Shown piece after piece: positions 1 through 11,415 of a stretch of DNA of 64,000 bases (positions within the stretch are counted from its first letter, which is position 1; each line of letters opens with the position of its first letter). Under the pieces are notes generated by a model. The model searched no databases, was not told where the DNA came from, and saw only the letters and a program-made list of their open reading frames with translations. A program made the translations under genes and the position numbers. Source of the stretch: an uncultured Tenacibaculum sp. (GTDB lineage Bacteria > Bacteroidota > Bacteroidia > Flavobacteriales > Flavobacteriaceae); contig NZ_CANLTU010000002.1 in NCBI RefSeq assembly GCF_947494125.1, positions 248,001 through 312,000 on the forward strand, in the 5' to 3' direction.

Positions 1-1552
1 ATTTATCTTCACCATCAAAAATTAGGTTATTAAATTTGTTTACAGTGTTTTTGTCAGTAGGCTGAGTTAAAAGAGTTACTATAATCCATCCTATAGTTGT
101 AATTAATACACCAATTATTAATTGCCAATAGCCAGCTATTTCAATTAGTGGATTGTCCATTTTTCCATTAATAAAAAAGAAAACAGCAATAAAAAAGGAG
201 ATAACCATTGCAGCTATTTCACTATATGGGTTTATTCTACTCCAAAACCATCTTAAGATAAATAATAATCCGGTACCAGCTCCAATTTGTAATAATAAAT
301 CAAATACATCTTTAGCGGACTGTAAATAAAAAGAAAATAAGGCAGCCAATAACATTAATAAAGCTGTAGATATTCTACCAACAACAACTTTTTGTTTTTC
401 AGAAGCACTTTTATTAATGAATCTACTATAAAAGTCGTTAACTAAATAAGAACTACCCCAGTTTAATTGTGTAGAAATAGTACTCATAAAAGCAGCTATT
501 AACGATGTTAATACAATACCTAATAAACCAGCAGGTAAATAAGTCATCATTGCAGCATATCCTACATCATGACCTTGCATGTCGGTAGTTAAACTAGGAA
601 AAGCTTGATTCATACTCTCTAACGAAGGGAATATAACTAAAGAAGCTAATCCAACTATAATCCAAGGCCAAGGACGTAAAGCATAATGAGCAAAATTAAA
701 AAACAGAGTCGCCCATGTAGCATTTTTTTCATCTTTAGCCGCTAACATTCGTTGCGCAATATATCCACCACCACCAGGTTCTGCACCAGGATACCAAGTA
801 CTCCACCATTGTACAGCAAAAGGAATAATAAATAAGGTAATTAAAGCTTCCGTATTAGAAAAATCAGGGAACATAGCTAATTTGTTACTTACATTAGGAT
901 GCGATAATAAATTAGATAATCCATTTATTTCTGGAAGATTTACAATATAAATAGTAGCCCAAACAGAACCAACCATTGCTATTAAAAATTGAACAAAATC
1001 AGTAAGTAAAACGCCTTTTAAACCTCCTAAAGAAGAATAAATTACAACAATAATAGAGGAGTATAAAAGCATTTCTCCTTGAGAAATACCTAATAAAATA
1101 TTTGCAATTTTAGCACCAGCTAAACACACTCCAGCCATGGTAATTATATTAAAAATAACACCTAAGTAAATAGCTCTAAAGCCTCTTAAGAAACTAGCCA
1201 TTTTACCAGAATACCGTAACTCATAAAATTCTAAATCGGTAGTGATTCCAGATTTTCGCCAAAGTTTAGCATAAAAGAATACAGTAAGCATACCAGTTAA
1301 TAGCATAGCCCACCAAACCCAATTACCAGAAACTCCATTTTTACGAACTAATTCAGTAACTAAACCAGGAGTATCTGCAGCAAAAGTTGTAGCAACCATA
1401 GAAACCCCCAATAACCACCAAGGCATGTTTCTTCCTGATAAGAAAAATTCAGAGCTGTTTTTTCCAGCAGATTTAGAAGCCCAAACTCCTATAAGTAATG
1501 AGATTATAAAAAATCCTATAATGATTATATAATCAATAGTGGTTAAAGTCAT
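1..1552 (-). CDS. sodium:solute symporter (SSS family), C-terminus off the left edge
   Basis: The minus-strand frame is open from an ATG at 1552 to the window edge, about 517 codons, and reads as a polytopic inner-membrane transporter. It begins with a hydrophobic segment (IDYIIIIGFFIISLLIGVW) and an FFLSGRNMPWWL stretch typical of the family, and later carries the signature-like stretch IAAFMSTISTQLNWGSSY. SSS proteins couple substrate uptake to the sodium gradient; the substrate (sugar, amino acid or other) cannot be read from sequence. It is divergent from pfkA, and the 129-bp gap holds a possible LacI-type dyad, which weakly favours a sugar. The 3' end is missing. Confidence 0.9.
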   Translation of the reverse strand, partial: MTLTTIDYIIIIGFFIISLLIGVWASKSAGKNSSEFFLSGRNMPWWLLGVSMVATTFAADTPGLVTELVRKNGVSGNWVWWAMLLTGMLTVFFYAKLWRKSGITTDLEFYELRYSGKMASFLRGFRAIYLGVIFNIITMAGVCLAGAKIANILLGISQGEMLLYSSIIVVIYSSLGGLKGVLLTDFVQFLIAMVGSVWATIYIVNLPEINGLSNLLSHPNVSNKLAMFPDFSNTEALITLFIIPFAVQWWSTWYPGAEPGGGGYIAQRMLAAKDEKNATWATLFFNFAHYALRPWPWIIVGLASLVIFPSLESMNQAFPSLTTDMQGHDVGYAAMMTYLPAGLLGIVLTSLIAAFMSTISTQLNWGSSYLVNDFYSRFINKSASEKQKVVVGRISTALLMLLAALFSFYLQSAKDVFDLLLQIGAGTGLLFILRWFWSRINPYSEIAAMVISFFIAVFFFINGKMDNPLIEIAGYWQLIIGVLITTIGWIIVTLLTQPTDKNTVNKFNNLIFDGEDK

Positions 1553-1615
1553 AATTTTTTGGTTTATTGGCTAAATGTAATTAAATATTTTCAAACGTTA
1601 AATTGTAATTAAAAC

Positions 1616-1629
1616 CGAAAACGATTTCG
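1616..1629. promoter_or_regulatory. possible LacI-type operator
   Basis: CGAAA-ACGA-TTTCG is a perfect 5-bp inverted repeat around a 4-nt centre, placed between the divergent symporter and pfkA starts. The CGAAAnCG core resembles LacI/GalR family operators. No regulator of that family is in the window, so the call rests on sequence shape only. Confidence 0.35.
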
Positions 1630-1635
1630 CAGTTT

Positions 1636-1669
1636 TTTGTTAGAGAAGTAGTATATTTAATTAATTTTG
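1636..1669 (+). promoter_or_regulatory. pfkA promoter
   Basis: TTTG at 1636-1639 and TAATTTTG at 1662-1669 fit the Bacteroidetes -33/-7 promoter pattern with a 22-nt spacer. Transcription would start only a few bases before the ATG at 1682, which supports that start over the upstream in-frame TTG. Confidence 0.5.
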
Positions 1670-1681
1670 AAACTGAAATTT

Positions 1682-3683
<2,002 letters not shown>

Positions 3684-3707
3684 ATAATTGTTAATTTGAA
3701 TAGATTG

Positions 3708-3740
3708 ACCTGATAGTTTTTATAACTATCAGGTTTTTTT
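3708..3740 (+). terminator. intrinsic terminator after gapA copy 1
   Basis: An 11-bp perfect stem (ACCTGATAGTT and its complement) is followed by a run of seven T. It separates the pfkA-gapA transcript from the second gapA. Confidence 0.9.
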
Positions 3741-3754
3741 ATTCGGATAAGTTT

Positions 3755-3762
3755 TATATTTG
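3755..3762 (+). promoter_or_regulatory. -7 box of the second gapA
   Basis: TATATTTG matches TAnnTTTG and lies 75 nt before the ATG at 3838, giving the second gapA its own promoter and an untranslated leader of roughly 70 nt. No clear -33 TTTG is visible, so activator dependence is possible. Confidence 0.5.
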
Positions 3763-3837
3763 TAGGCTTACTTTATTAAGTAAAAGTCGTTAGAAATTTA
3801 AAGAAAACGACAAAGTAGGATACAAAAATAGAAAGAA

Positions 3838-4830
3838 ATGATTAAAATAGGAATTAACGGGTTTGGAAGAATTGGTAGATTAGCTTTCCGTTCGGCAATT
3901 AATAGAGATAATATAGAGATAGTTGGAATTAATGATTTGTTAGATGTGGAGTATCTAGCATATTTATTAAAATATGATTCTGTACATGGACGTTTCAATG
4001 GAAGTATTGAAGTAAAAGACGGAAATTTAATAGTAAATAATAAAGTTATTCGTGTAACAGCAGATAGAAATCCTGAAAGCTTAAAGTGGGATGAAGTTGG
4101 AGCTGAATATATAATTGAGTCAACAGGTTTTTTTACAGATAAAGAAAAAGCAGCATTGCATATAAAAGGAGGAGCTAAGAAGGTAATTATATCAGCGCCA
4201 TCAAAAGATGCTAAAATGTATGTAATGGGAGTAAACCATACAGAAATGACTGTTGATGAAACTATTATTTCGAATGCATCATGTACTACAAATTGTTTAG
4301 CACCATTAGTAAAAGTAATTAATGATGCTTACGGAATGACTGAGGGGTTAATGACAACCGTTCATGCAGCTACATCTACTCAAAATACAGTTGACGGACC
4401 AAATAAAAAATGGCGTAGAGGACGTTCTGTAGTAAATAATATTATTCCAACTTCTACAGGAGCAGCAAAAGCAGTAACTAAAGTAATTCCAGAAATGTTA
4501 GGTAAGTTAACAGGAATGGCTGTAAGAGTTCCTGTGGCTGATGTATCTTTAGTTGATTTAACATTTAAAACAGAAAAAGAAACTTCGTTAAAAGAAATTT
4601 TAGCAACTTTAAAATCGGCTTCAGAAAACGATTTTAAAGGAATCATAGGGTATACGGAAGATGAGGTTGTGTCGCAAGATTTTGTGTCGGAAACGAGAAC
4701 TTCTGTAATCGATGCAGACGCAAGTTTAGAGCTAAATAAAAATTTCTTTAAAGTAATATCTTGGTATGATAATGAATTTGGTTATGCAACAAAAATTGTT
4801 GATTTATTAGAATACTCAGCATCATTATAA
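3838..4830 (+). CDS. gapA: glyceraldehyde-3-phosphate dehydrogenase, copy 2
   Basis: This is a full-length 330-aa paralogue of the preceding gene with the same N-terminal INGFGRIGR and active-site [12 protein letters not shown]. Long stretches are identical, including the C-terminal [20 protein letters not shown]. The loop after TVHAATS reads [16 protein letters not shown], closer to common glycolytic GapA than copy 1. It has its own promoter and terminator, so the copies can be controlled separately. Whether one serves gluconeogenesis cannot be settled from sequence; both remain intact, which argues against a decaying duplicate. Confidence 0.95.
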   Translation: MIKIGINGFGRIGRLAFRSAINRDNIEIVGINDLLDVEYLAYLLKYDSVHGRFNGSIEVKDGNLIVNNKVIRVTADRNPESLKWDEVGAEYIIESTGFFTDKEKAALHIKGGAKKVIISAPSKDAKMYVMGVNHTEMTVDETIISNASCTTNCLAPLVKVINDAYGMTEGLMTTVHAATSTQNTVDGPNKKWRRGRSVVNNIIPTSTGAAKAVTKVIPEMLGKLTGMAVRVPVADVSLVDLTFKTEKETSLKEILATLKSASENDFKGIIGYTEDEVVSQDFVSETRTSVIDADASLELNKNFFKVISWYDNEFGYATKIVDLLEYSASL

Positions 4831-4855
4831 AAAGAAAAAATAATTTGTAAATTGT

Positions 4856-4884
4856 ATTCCCGCTTCTTTATGCGGGAATTTTTA
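4856..4884 (+). terminator. terminator after gapA copy 2
   Basis: An 8-bp stem ATTCCCGC/GCGGGAAT with loop TTCTTTAT is followed by a T-rich tail. The same ATTCCCGC arm recurs in the terminator at 13594, so it may be a dispersed terminator type in this genome. Confidence 0.75.
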
Positions 4885-4899
4885 TTTAATATCAATTAT

Positions 4900-5262
4900 A
4901 TGGAAATAGCAATTATAGCACATGATGGTAAAAAAGCAGAAATGGTTCAGTTTTTAAATGAGCATGAAGTAGTTTTACATCAAAAAAATATTGAATTAAT
5001 TTCAACAGGTACAACAGGTACAAAAGCGGAAAAAGCAGGTTTTAAAGTGACAAAATACTTGTCTGGCCCTTATGGAGGTGATGCACAGATAGCAAGTAGA
5101 GTAGCGGAAGGTAAATGCAATATGGTGTTGTTTTTTAGAGATCCTCATGAAAAACATCCTCATGAACCAGACATTTCTATGCTCTTGCGTTTGTGCGATG
5201 TACACGATGTGCCGTTAGCAACAAATCCGGCAACTGCAGAGTTATTAATGAAAGCATTATAA
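4900..5262 (+). CDS. mgsA: methylglyoxal synthase
   Basis: MgsA converts dihydroxyacetone phosphate to methylglyoxal and phosphate, a bypass that relieves sugar-phosphate build-up. The 120-aa product starts at MEIAIIAHDGKK; an upstream in-frame start would run through the terminator hairpin and is rejected. Motifs are the STGTTGT phosphate-binding loop, the catalytic Asp in SGPYGGDAQ, FFRDP and the HEPDISMLLRLCD block near the C-terminus. Its place beside pfkA and two gapA genes fits a role in triose-phosphate control. Confidence 0.95.
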   Translation: MEIAIIAHDGKKAEMVQFLNEHEVVLHQKNIELISTGTTGTKAEKAGFKVTKYLSGPYGGDAQIASRVAEGKCNMVLFFRDPHEKHPHEPDISMLLRLCDVHDVPLATNPATAELLMKAL

Positions 5263-5300
5263 AAACAAAAACCACTTTTTAAAAAGTGGTTTTTGTTTTT
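5261..5300. terminator. bidirectional terminator between mgsA and ridA
   Basis: A perfect 40-nt palindrome with A-runs on the left and T-runs on the right serves both converging genes. Confidence 0.9.
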
Positions 5301-5316
5301 ATAATATTATTTTTTG

Positions 5317-5697
5317 CTATTTAATAGCAATCATACTAATTTCTACATTTACAAACTTAGGTAAGTTAGCAACTTCAACAGTTTCTCTTGCGGGAGCAGT
5401 TGCTTCATCAAAGTATTCTGCATAAACAGTATTAATTTCTGAAAAGTTATGCATGTCAGAAATAAAAATAGAAGTTTTTACAACGTTTTCAAAAGTCATT
5501 TCAGCAGCAGCTAAAACTTCTTTCATATTTTCCATTACCTGTTTTGTTTCATCTTTAATAGAGCCTTGAACTAATTCACCTGTATTCGGATTAATTGCAA
5601 TTTGACCAGATGTATATAAAGTATTACCACTTAATACAGCTTGATTATATGGACCAATTGGTGCAGGAGCATTTTTAGTTGTAATTATTTTTTTCAT
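5317..5697 (-). CDS. ridA: RidA family enamine/imine deaminase
   Basis: RidA hydrolyses reactive 2-aminoacrylate-type enamines released by PLP enzymes. The 126-aa protein has the family layout: N-terminal APAPIGPYNQAV, LYTSGQIAINP, and the C-terminal ARETVEVANLP with the conserved Arg, then VNVEISMIAIK. It begins 29 bp after the lptD stop, so the two are probably cotranscribed leftwards. Confidence 0.95.
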   Translation of the reverse strand: MKKIITTKNAPAPIGPYNQAVLSGNTLYTSGQIAINPNTGELVQGSIKDETKQVMENMKEVLAAAEMTFENVVKTSIFISDMHNFSEINTVYAEYFDEATAPARETVEVANLPKFVNVEISMIAIK

Positions 5698-5726
5698 TAT
5701 TTTTAATATTGTTTAGTTAATCAAGA

Positions 5727-8429
5727 TTAGAATAAAACTCTATCAGGTGGTTTATTTTTATCCCATTTTAAATCGCTTAACATAGAAGATTTTACTCCTA
5801 TGAAAAAGAAATATGAAGAATTAGTTCCAAAGGGAGTCCAGTTGAAATTTAAACGCCAACTATCTAAATCTCTAGAAAAACCAAGCCTGGTATAGGTGAA
5901 AGCATTATTTTTAATATCATATCCAGAAGAAAAATTAACATTCCATTTAGGAGATACTTCTACATCTCCACTAAACATTAACGAATTACTACCAATACTA
6001 CTAGTTAATCCGTTATTTGAATAATTCATGGCATATGCTAAATTTAATGTCCAAGGAATTTTTAGTCTATATAGTTCAGTTTCTTTAGTTGTATCTTGAT
6101 TTTTGTTTTGTTTATTATCTGGGTTATTTGGAAAACCATTTGTAGGAAGTATATTTTGGCCAAATACATCTGGAGTGTCTTGCGCCCCATTACCATTATT
6201 ATCTTCTTTTTCACCTTCTTCCTTCTTTTGAAAATCTTTACTAGATAATGAGTAATTAGCAGTTACACCAAAATTAGTTAACCTTAAAATATTTGCGTTA
6301 AATTGATTTATTCTTTGTCCTTTACTGTTTACTTGATATGGGTCAAATGTAGCATTTACATTTAAAGCAAGTTTGTCTTTAAAGAGACGCGTACCGGCAT
6401 TAGCACTAACAGGGCTCCAACGTAAACTATCTGCAGCAATATTATAACTGGTACTAAAATTTAGATTATTAAGAATAGTTATTTTTTTATCTTCCTCATC
6501 GCTATCAGGGTCTTTAGGTGCAACTTTAGCTTCTAAAACATTGTTAACAGAAATACCTATAGAATTTGTAATACCACTTCCAGGGGTTCCGTAAATACCT
6601 CCTTCAAAAGGAGAGTAGGTAAGTAAATCTGTAGGGTTGGAACTTTGCTGTACTTGTAAATCATGACTTTGAGCAAAATTAGGTCTATAACCGTAAGAAA
6701 TAGAAGGTCTAATTGTATGTCGAATGGCTTTTAAGCGACCTTTTTTAAAATTAAAAGTTCCATAAATGTTAGTTGATAAAGAAAGCCCCAAATTGTATTC
6801 ATTAAAACGATTATAACCACTGATAGTATCATTAATTACAGCTCCTAAATTACCACTAGAGTTTGTTGCGGTAGGGTCGTATCTTTTATTAATTTTATCA
6901 AAATACCAAACATCTTTATAATTAACACTTGGAGATAAAGTAAAATGTTTAAAAGCTTTTAAACTTGTACTAGCACTTAAATTATGTTGGACACCCTTTT
7001 TAGCAGTTTTAAACATCTTTGGAGTAAAAAACTCATCATCGGTAGTATTTATTCTATATTCTCCCTGCATGCTATAATTCAATCCCATTTTTTGAATAGG
7101 ATTCTTTTTGACTCCACCTTTTCCAGCAAAAGGATAAATACGATCCATGTTTAATTGTAATGACGGAAGTGTCATTGTAATGGATTCTGTATTGGTGTTT
7201 TGAGAATGTGTTGCAGTAACATTTATATTGAAAGGTGTACCAACAAATTTTTTGTAATATGAAATTGATGAACTTAATGTGTTGTTTAGAAACTGTGAGC
7301 TATTAAATTGATTTAAAGATTGTCTATAATATGTACTACTACCTAAGTTTACAGAAGCAGAAAAACGTGAATTTGGACTTGATTTAGAATCTTGACTATG
7401 ACTCCAACGAATATTAAAATTGGTAGAGTTACTAAAATCACTTAAACCTCTAATTCCTTGTATAATGTTTTCAAAACGGACACTAAAACTTCCGCTAAAT
7501 TTATAACGAACATAATAATTAGAATCAGCTCTTAAACCCCAACTTCCATTTGTATAAACATCTCCTAATAAGGTTAAGTCAAAATAATCATTTAAAGCAA
7601 AATAATATCCACCATCTGTTAAAAAAAAACCTCGACTATTACTATCTCCCCATGAAGGAATAACAAAACCAGAAGTTCTTTTATCTGTTAAAGGAAAGTA
7701 GGCAAAAGGTAAAAACACTGGAGTAGGAACATCAGCTAAGACTAAATTACTACCACCTACAATTATTTTTTTACCAGGAACTAACTTAGCTTTATTAGTT
7801 TGTATGTAATAATCTGGGATTTTCTTTTTAGAAGTAGTAAAACGTAATCTACGCATATAAATGGTAGAATCATTTACGCGTTTTGTTTTTTGAGCATAAG
7901 TTATAATTCCTCCCTGATTAGTTTTTACACCATATACTAAAGCTTTTTTGGTTTTAAAGTTAAATAAAATAGAATCTTGCTCAGACTCTTGACCTCCTTG
8001 TTTAAAAACGGGTCTTTGATGATAACCTAAGCTATCTTTAATTCCTTTAGCATAAACAGTATTGTTTTTATAATCTAAAATTATAATACCGGCTTTTAAA
8101 TCAATATCAGTATAAGTTACTTGTGCCTTGTTATATAAGGTTACAGTTTTGTTTTTAGCATTTTGAATGGTGTAATCTTCAGCATCATGCGTTATAATTC
8201 CATCTATAACTTCTTTAGGTTTAATAGAATCATTAGCAATAGTGTCTTTTTTTATTCCTAAATCTTTTCTAGTTTTTAAATTAATCAAAGAATCTTTTGA
8301 AATATTTAAAACTGGCTTTTTTTTAGTTTTTTGAGTCGGAACACCCTTATCTCCAAAATCTTGAGCATTACCTATTTGAAAACAAAAAAGATAGAAAGTT
8401 AAAAGTATGTAAGTTAGATTTGTTCGCAA
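5727..8429 (-). CDS. lptD: LPS-assembly outer-membrane protein LptD
   Basis: LptD is the outer-membrane barrel that inserts lipopolysaccharide into the outer leaflet. This 900-aa protein has a signal peptide ending near GNAQ, an N-terminal OstA/LptA-like jellyroll (about residues 70-240, ending in VPTPVFLPFAYFPLT), then a long beta-barrel rich in alternating aromatic residues. The region near residue 740-790 is a Lys/Glu/Asn/Asp-rich loop, probably extracellular. The C-terminus ends in the charged stretch KWDKNKPPDRVLF rather than in a clear barrel-terminal Phe strand. It is divergent from amiC. Confidence 0.92.
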   Translation of the reverse strand: MRTNLTYILLTFYLFCFQIGNAQDFGDKGVPTQKTKKKPVLNISKDSLINLKTRKDLGIKKDTIANDSIKPKEVIDGIITHDAEDYTIQNAKNKTVTLYNKAQVTYTDIDLKAGIIILDYKNNTVYAKGIKDSLGYHQRPVFKQGGQESEQDSILFNFKTKKALVYGVKTNQGGIITYAQKTKRVNDSTIYMRRLRFTTSKKKIPDYYIQTNKAKLVPGKKIIVGGSNLVLADVPTPVFLPFAYFPLTDKRTSGFVIPSWGDSNSRGFFLTDGGYYFALNDYFDLTLLGDVYTNGSWGLRADSNYYVRYKFSGSFSVRFENIIQGIRGLSDFSNSTNFNIRWSHSQDSKSSPNSRFSASVNLGSSTYYRQSLNQFNSSQFLNNTLSSSISYYKKFVGTPFNINVTATHSQNTNTESITMTLPSLQLNMDRIYPFAGKGGVKKNPIQKMGLNYSMQGEYRINTTDDEFFTPKMFKTAKKGVQHNLSASTSLKAFKHFTLSPSVNYKDVWYFDKINKRYDPTATNSSGNLGAVINDTISGYNRFNEYNLGLSLSTNIYGTFNFKKGRLKAIRHTIRPSISYGYRPNFAQSHDLQVQQSSNPTDLLTYSPFEGGIYGTPGSGITNSIGISVNNVLEAKVAPKDPDSDEEDKKITILNNLNFSTSYNIAADSLRWSPVSANAGTRLFKDKLALNVNATFDPYQVNSKGQRINQFNANILRLTNFGVTANYSLSSKDFQKKEEGEKEDNNGNGAQDTPDVFGQNILPTNGFPNNPDNKQNKNQDTTKETELYRLKIPWTLNLAYAMNYSNNGLTSSIGSNSLMFSGDVEVSPKWNVNFSSGYDIKNNAFTYTRLGFSRDLDSWRLNFNWTPFGTNSSYFFFIGVKSSMLSDLKWDKNKPPDRVLF

Positions 8430-8465
8430 TTTTATAAATACTATTTTTGTGTTATATTTAAAAAC

Positions 8466-8495
8466 TTTGGCGTATTATTTGAATGCCTATATTTT
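8466..8495 (+). promoter_or_regulatory. amiC promoter
   Basis: TTTG at 8466-8469 and TATATTTT at 8488-8495 with an 18-nt spacer resemble a Bacteroidetes promoter with one mismatch in the -7 box. Confidence 0.4.
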
Positions 8496-8523
8496 AGAAA
8501 CCAAAAATAGTTAAATTTTATTG

Positions 8524-9759
8524 ATGCAATTCTTAAAATTCCCTAAATATAATTTCAGAAAAAAAACTTTTTTATTTTTAACGATTCTCTTTGTTTCGTT
8601 AAGCTATACAACTGCGTCTTATGCTCAAAAAAAATATACAGTAGTATTAGATGCTGGGCATGGAGGAAAAGACTCAGGTAATATAGGAAACGGTTATAGA
8701 GAAGCTAAAGTAGCTTTAAGAGTTGCTTTAGATGTAGGTAAAGAATTATTAACAGCTAAAGATGTTAATGTTTTATATACAAGAAAGAAAGATGTTTTTG
8801 TTGAGTTACATAATAGAGCAAAAAAAGCAAATGATATAAAAGCAGACTTATTTGTATCGATACATTGTGATGCATTTCATAAATCTGAACCAAATGGAGC
8901 GAGTACTTTTGTTTTAGGATTAAATGGAAATAAAGAAAATCTCGAAATATCTAAGCGAGAAAACTCTGTAATTTTATTAGAGGATAATTATAAACAAAAT
9001 TATGACTATGATCCTAATTCTCCAGAATCAGTTATTGGATTGTCAGTGTTACAAGAAGATAATTTAGATAACAGTCTAGGTATAGCTGGTATGATTCAGA
9101 GTAATTTTGTTTCACTAAAGAGAAATAATAGAAGGGTAAAACAGGCTAACTTTTTAGTGTTAAGAGAAACGGTTATGCCTAGTGTTTTAATAGAACTAGG
9201 TTTCTTAACAAATAAAAAAGAAGGTAAGTTTTTAAATACAAGACCTGGTCAAATAAAAATGGCAAAAGCAATTGCAAATGCAATTAAAAAGTATATTAAT
9301 AGTTTAAAATTAAATACTGTTAGAGATAATATTACTAATCCAGTTGTTAGTACACCAAAAAAGAAAGAACCGAAAAAAGTAGCCCCAAAACCAAAAGCAG
9401 TAAAGAAAAATACGAAAATAGATTCAAAAAAGGTAATTGCTAAAAAGGTTGAAAAAAAGCCTGTAAAAAAATCTGCGAAGAAAATAATTGCTAAAAAACC
9501 ATCATCAAAAGTTGAGTTTAAAGTTCAAATAGCAGCTTCAAGAAAATTCATATCAGAAAAAAGTTTTAAGAATTTAGAAGTTGTAAAGTATTTAATTATA
9601 GATGATTATTATAAATACTATTATGGTAACGCGAGCAGTCTGGTTGAAATAAAAAAATATTTAGCTAAGGCAAGAGAAGCTGGATATAAAGATGCTTGGG
9701 TAGTAGCTTTTAAAAATGGAAAAAGGATATCTATTAAAGAGGCTTTGAAAAACCAGTAA
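8524..9759 (+). CDS. amiC: N-acetylmuramoyl-L-alanine amidase with C-terminal SPOR-like domain
   Basis: This periplasmic zinc amidase cleaves the stem peptide from peptidoglycan during cell separation. A signal peptide (hydrophobic core FLFLTILFVSLSYTTASYA) precedes an Amidase_3 domain at about residues 35-270 with zinc ligands in VLDAGHGGKD, YREAKV and SIHCDA and the catalytic Glu in LIELGFLTN. A Lys/Pro/Ala-rich linker of about 70 residues leads to a small C-terminal domain starting near VEFKVQIAASRK that looks like a SPOR peptidoglycan-binding module. I chose ATG 8524 over the TTG three bases upstream. Confidence 0.9.
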   Translation: MQFLKFPKYNFRKKTFLFLTILFVSLSYTTASYAQKKYTVVLDAGHGGKDSGNIGNGYREAKVALRVALDVGKELLTAKDVNVLYTRKKDVFVELHNRAKKANDIKADLFVSIHCDAFHKSEPNGASTFVLGLNGNKENLEISKRENSVILLEDNYKQNYDYDPNSPESVIGLSVLQEDNLDNSLGIAGMIQSNFVSLKRNNRRVKQANFLVLRETVMPSVLIELGFLTNKKEGKFLNTRPGQIKMAKAIANAIKKYINSLKLNTVRDNITNPVVSTPKKKEPKKVAPKPKAVKKNTKIDSKKVIAKKVEKKPVKKSAKKIIAKKPSSKVEFKVQIAASRKFISEKSFKNLEVVKYLIIDDYYKYYYGNASSLVEIKKYLAKAREAGYKDAWVVAFKNGKRISIKEALKNQ

Positions 9760-9826
9760 TTTAGAGGAAATCTAGCTATATACTCTCAAAATAATTAGTA
9801 TTTTCGCTGGTATAATTATACTATAT

Positions 9827-10792
9827 ATGTCTAAGGAACTTAAAACAGGAATTGTTACAGTAATAATTATAGCTTTATTTATATGGGGATATAATTTTTT
9901 AAAGGGGCAAGATTTATTCAGTGCAAATAGTAGGCACTTTTTTGTAGAATATAAAAATATTAATGGACTTAATACTGCAAGTTTAGTTACCATTAATGGC
10001 TTGAAAGTAGGTAAAGTTGATGAAATCTCATTTAATTCAAAATCTAATAAAAAAGGTAATTTAATTGTAAAAATATCTTTAGAAAACGATTTTAAATTTT
10101 CAAAAAACAGTGTAGCTAAAATATATTCGGCTAGCTTAATGGGAGGGCAAAACTTAGCAATTGTACCTAAATATGATGGAGAAACAGCAGTTTCTGGAGA
10201 TTATTTAAAAGGAGAAGTAGAGTCAGATATTTTTTCTTCAGTAGGAGAGAAGCTAAATCCGATTCAAGCAAAATTAGAAAATGTATTAGTAGGTGCAGAT
10301 TCATTATTGATAGGGATGAATCAAGTTCTTGATCAAAAATCACGTAAAAGTTTAAATCGTAGTATTCTTGGATTAGAGGGGACTATTTCTGATGTTAGAA
10401 AAACATTGTTATCAGTAAATAATTTATTAGCAGATAATAAAGTTAATCTAGATTCTACTTTAATCAACGCTAAAAAAATTACAAGTAATTTTTCAAAAGT
10501 TTCAGAAGGTTTAGTTAAGGCTAATTTAGGAGAGACTGTAAAAAAACTAGAAACTACATTAATGAACGTAAATGGTCTTCTAGCTAATATGAAGGCAGGT
10601 AAGGGTACTCTAGGGAAATTAATGACAGATGATAAGATGTATACAAACTTAACCAATGCATCTAAGGAAATGGAAGAGTTATTAAGAGAAATGAAGTTGA
10701 ATCCTAAACGATTTGTACATTTTTCATTATTTGGTAAAAAGCCAAAACCATACAAGGAAGAAAGTAATACAAAAAGTGTAAGTTCTAAATAA
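9827..10792 (+). CDS. MlaD/MCE family lipid-transport protein
   Basis: MCE proteins form periplasmic rings that move phospholipids between membranes. The 321-aa product has one N-terminal membrane segment (GIVTVIIIALFIWGYNFL), an MCE domain at about residues 38-120 with NINGLNTASLVTINGLKVGKV, and a long helical C-terminal part. The stop overlaps the next ATG (TAATG), so it is translationally coupled to the downstream gene. No MlaE permease or MlaF ATPase lies in the window. Confidence 0.88.
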   Translation: MSKELKTGIVTVIIIALFIWGYNFLKGQDLFSANSRHFFVEYKNINGLNTASLVTINGLKVGKVDEISFNSKSNKKGNLIVKISLENDFKFSKNSVAKIYSASLMGGQNLAIVPKYDGETAVSGDYLKGEVESDIFSSVGEKLNPIQAKLENVLVGADSLLIGMNQVLDQKSRKSLNRSILGLEGTISDVRKTLLSVNNLLADNKVNLDSTLINAKKITSNFSKVSEGLVKANLGETVKKLETTLMNVNGLLANMKAGKGTLGKLMTDDKMYTNLTNASKEMEELLREMKLNPKRFVHFSLFGKKPKPYKEESNTKSVSSK

Positions 10793-11397
10793 TGAGTTGG
10801 ATTAAAATTATTCCTTTTAATGAAGCTCAAGGTAAGTTAAAAAGACTTTACCAAAAAGTTACAGGACCAAGTAATAATGTAGATAACATTATGATGGTAC
10901 ATGGTTTACGGCCACATACAATGACAGGGCATATGTCTTTGTATAAAAATGTATTGCATAATAGTAATAATACATTACCAAAATGGTATTTAGAAACAAT
11001 AGGCGTATTTGTTAGTTTTTTAAACAACTGCGATTACTGTGTCGATCATCATTACGAGGGTTTAAAAAGGCTGTTAGATAATGATGCAAAGGCAAGTGAA
11101 ATAAAAGAATCGTTAATAGCCAAAAAATACGGATCTAATTTAATAGAGAAGTTTTCTGAAGGACTTAAATATGCTGAAAAGTTAACCAAAGAAGCACATA
11201 AGTTAACAAAGTTAGATATAGAAAAACTTACAGAAAAAGGATTAACAGACGGAGAAGTATTAGAAATAAATCAAGTAGTAAGTTACTTTAACTATGCTAA
11301 TAGAACCGTTTTAGGATTAGGAGTTTCAACAGAAGGAGATATTTTAGGATTATCACCAAATAATTCAGAAGAAGAAGAAAACTGGAGTCATCAATAA
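10792..11397 (+). CDS. carboxymuconolactone decarboxylase/AhpD-like (peroxidase-related) protein
   Basis: The 201-aa helical protein carries the AhpD-type redox motif CDYCVDHH near residue 80, with the trailing His. Such proteins act as alkylhydroperoxidase-like disulfide reductases, though the substrate here is unknown. Similar proteins are often annotated as peroxidase-related enzymes. It overlaps mlaD by one base and is followed 18 bp later by the Fe/S membrane protein, so it probably belongs to the same transcript. Confidence 0.8.
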   Translation: MSWIKIIPFNEAQGKLKRLYQKVTGPSNNVDNIMMVHGLRPHTMTGHMSLYKNVLHNSNNTLPKWYLETIGVFVSFLNNCDYCVDHHYEGLKRLLDNDAKASEIKESLIAKKYGSNLIEKFSEGLKYAEKLTKEAHKLTKLDIEKLTEKGLTDGEVLEINQVVSYFNYANRTVLGLGVSTEGDILGLSPNNSEEEENWSHQ

Positions 11398-11415
11398 AAT
11401 CAATTAACTAAACAA

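Noticed and set aside
4852-4899. Earlier start for methylglyoxal synthase
   Set aside because: The extension encodes the gapA terminator hairpin and is not found in the family.
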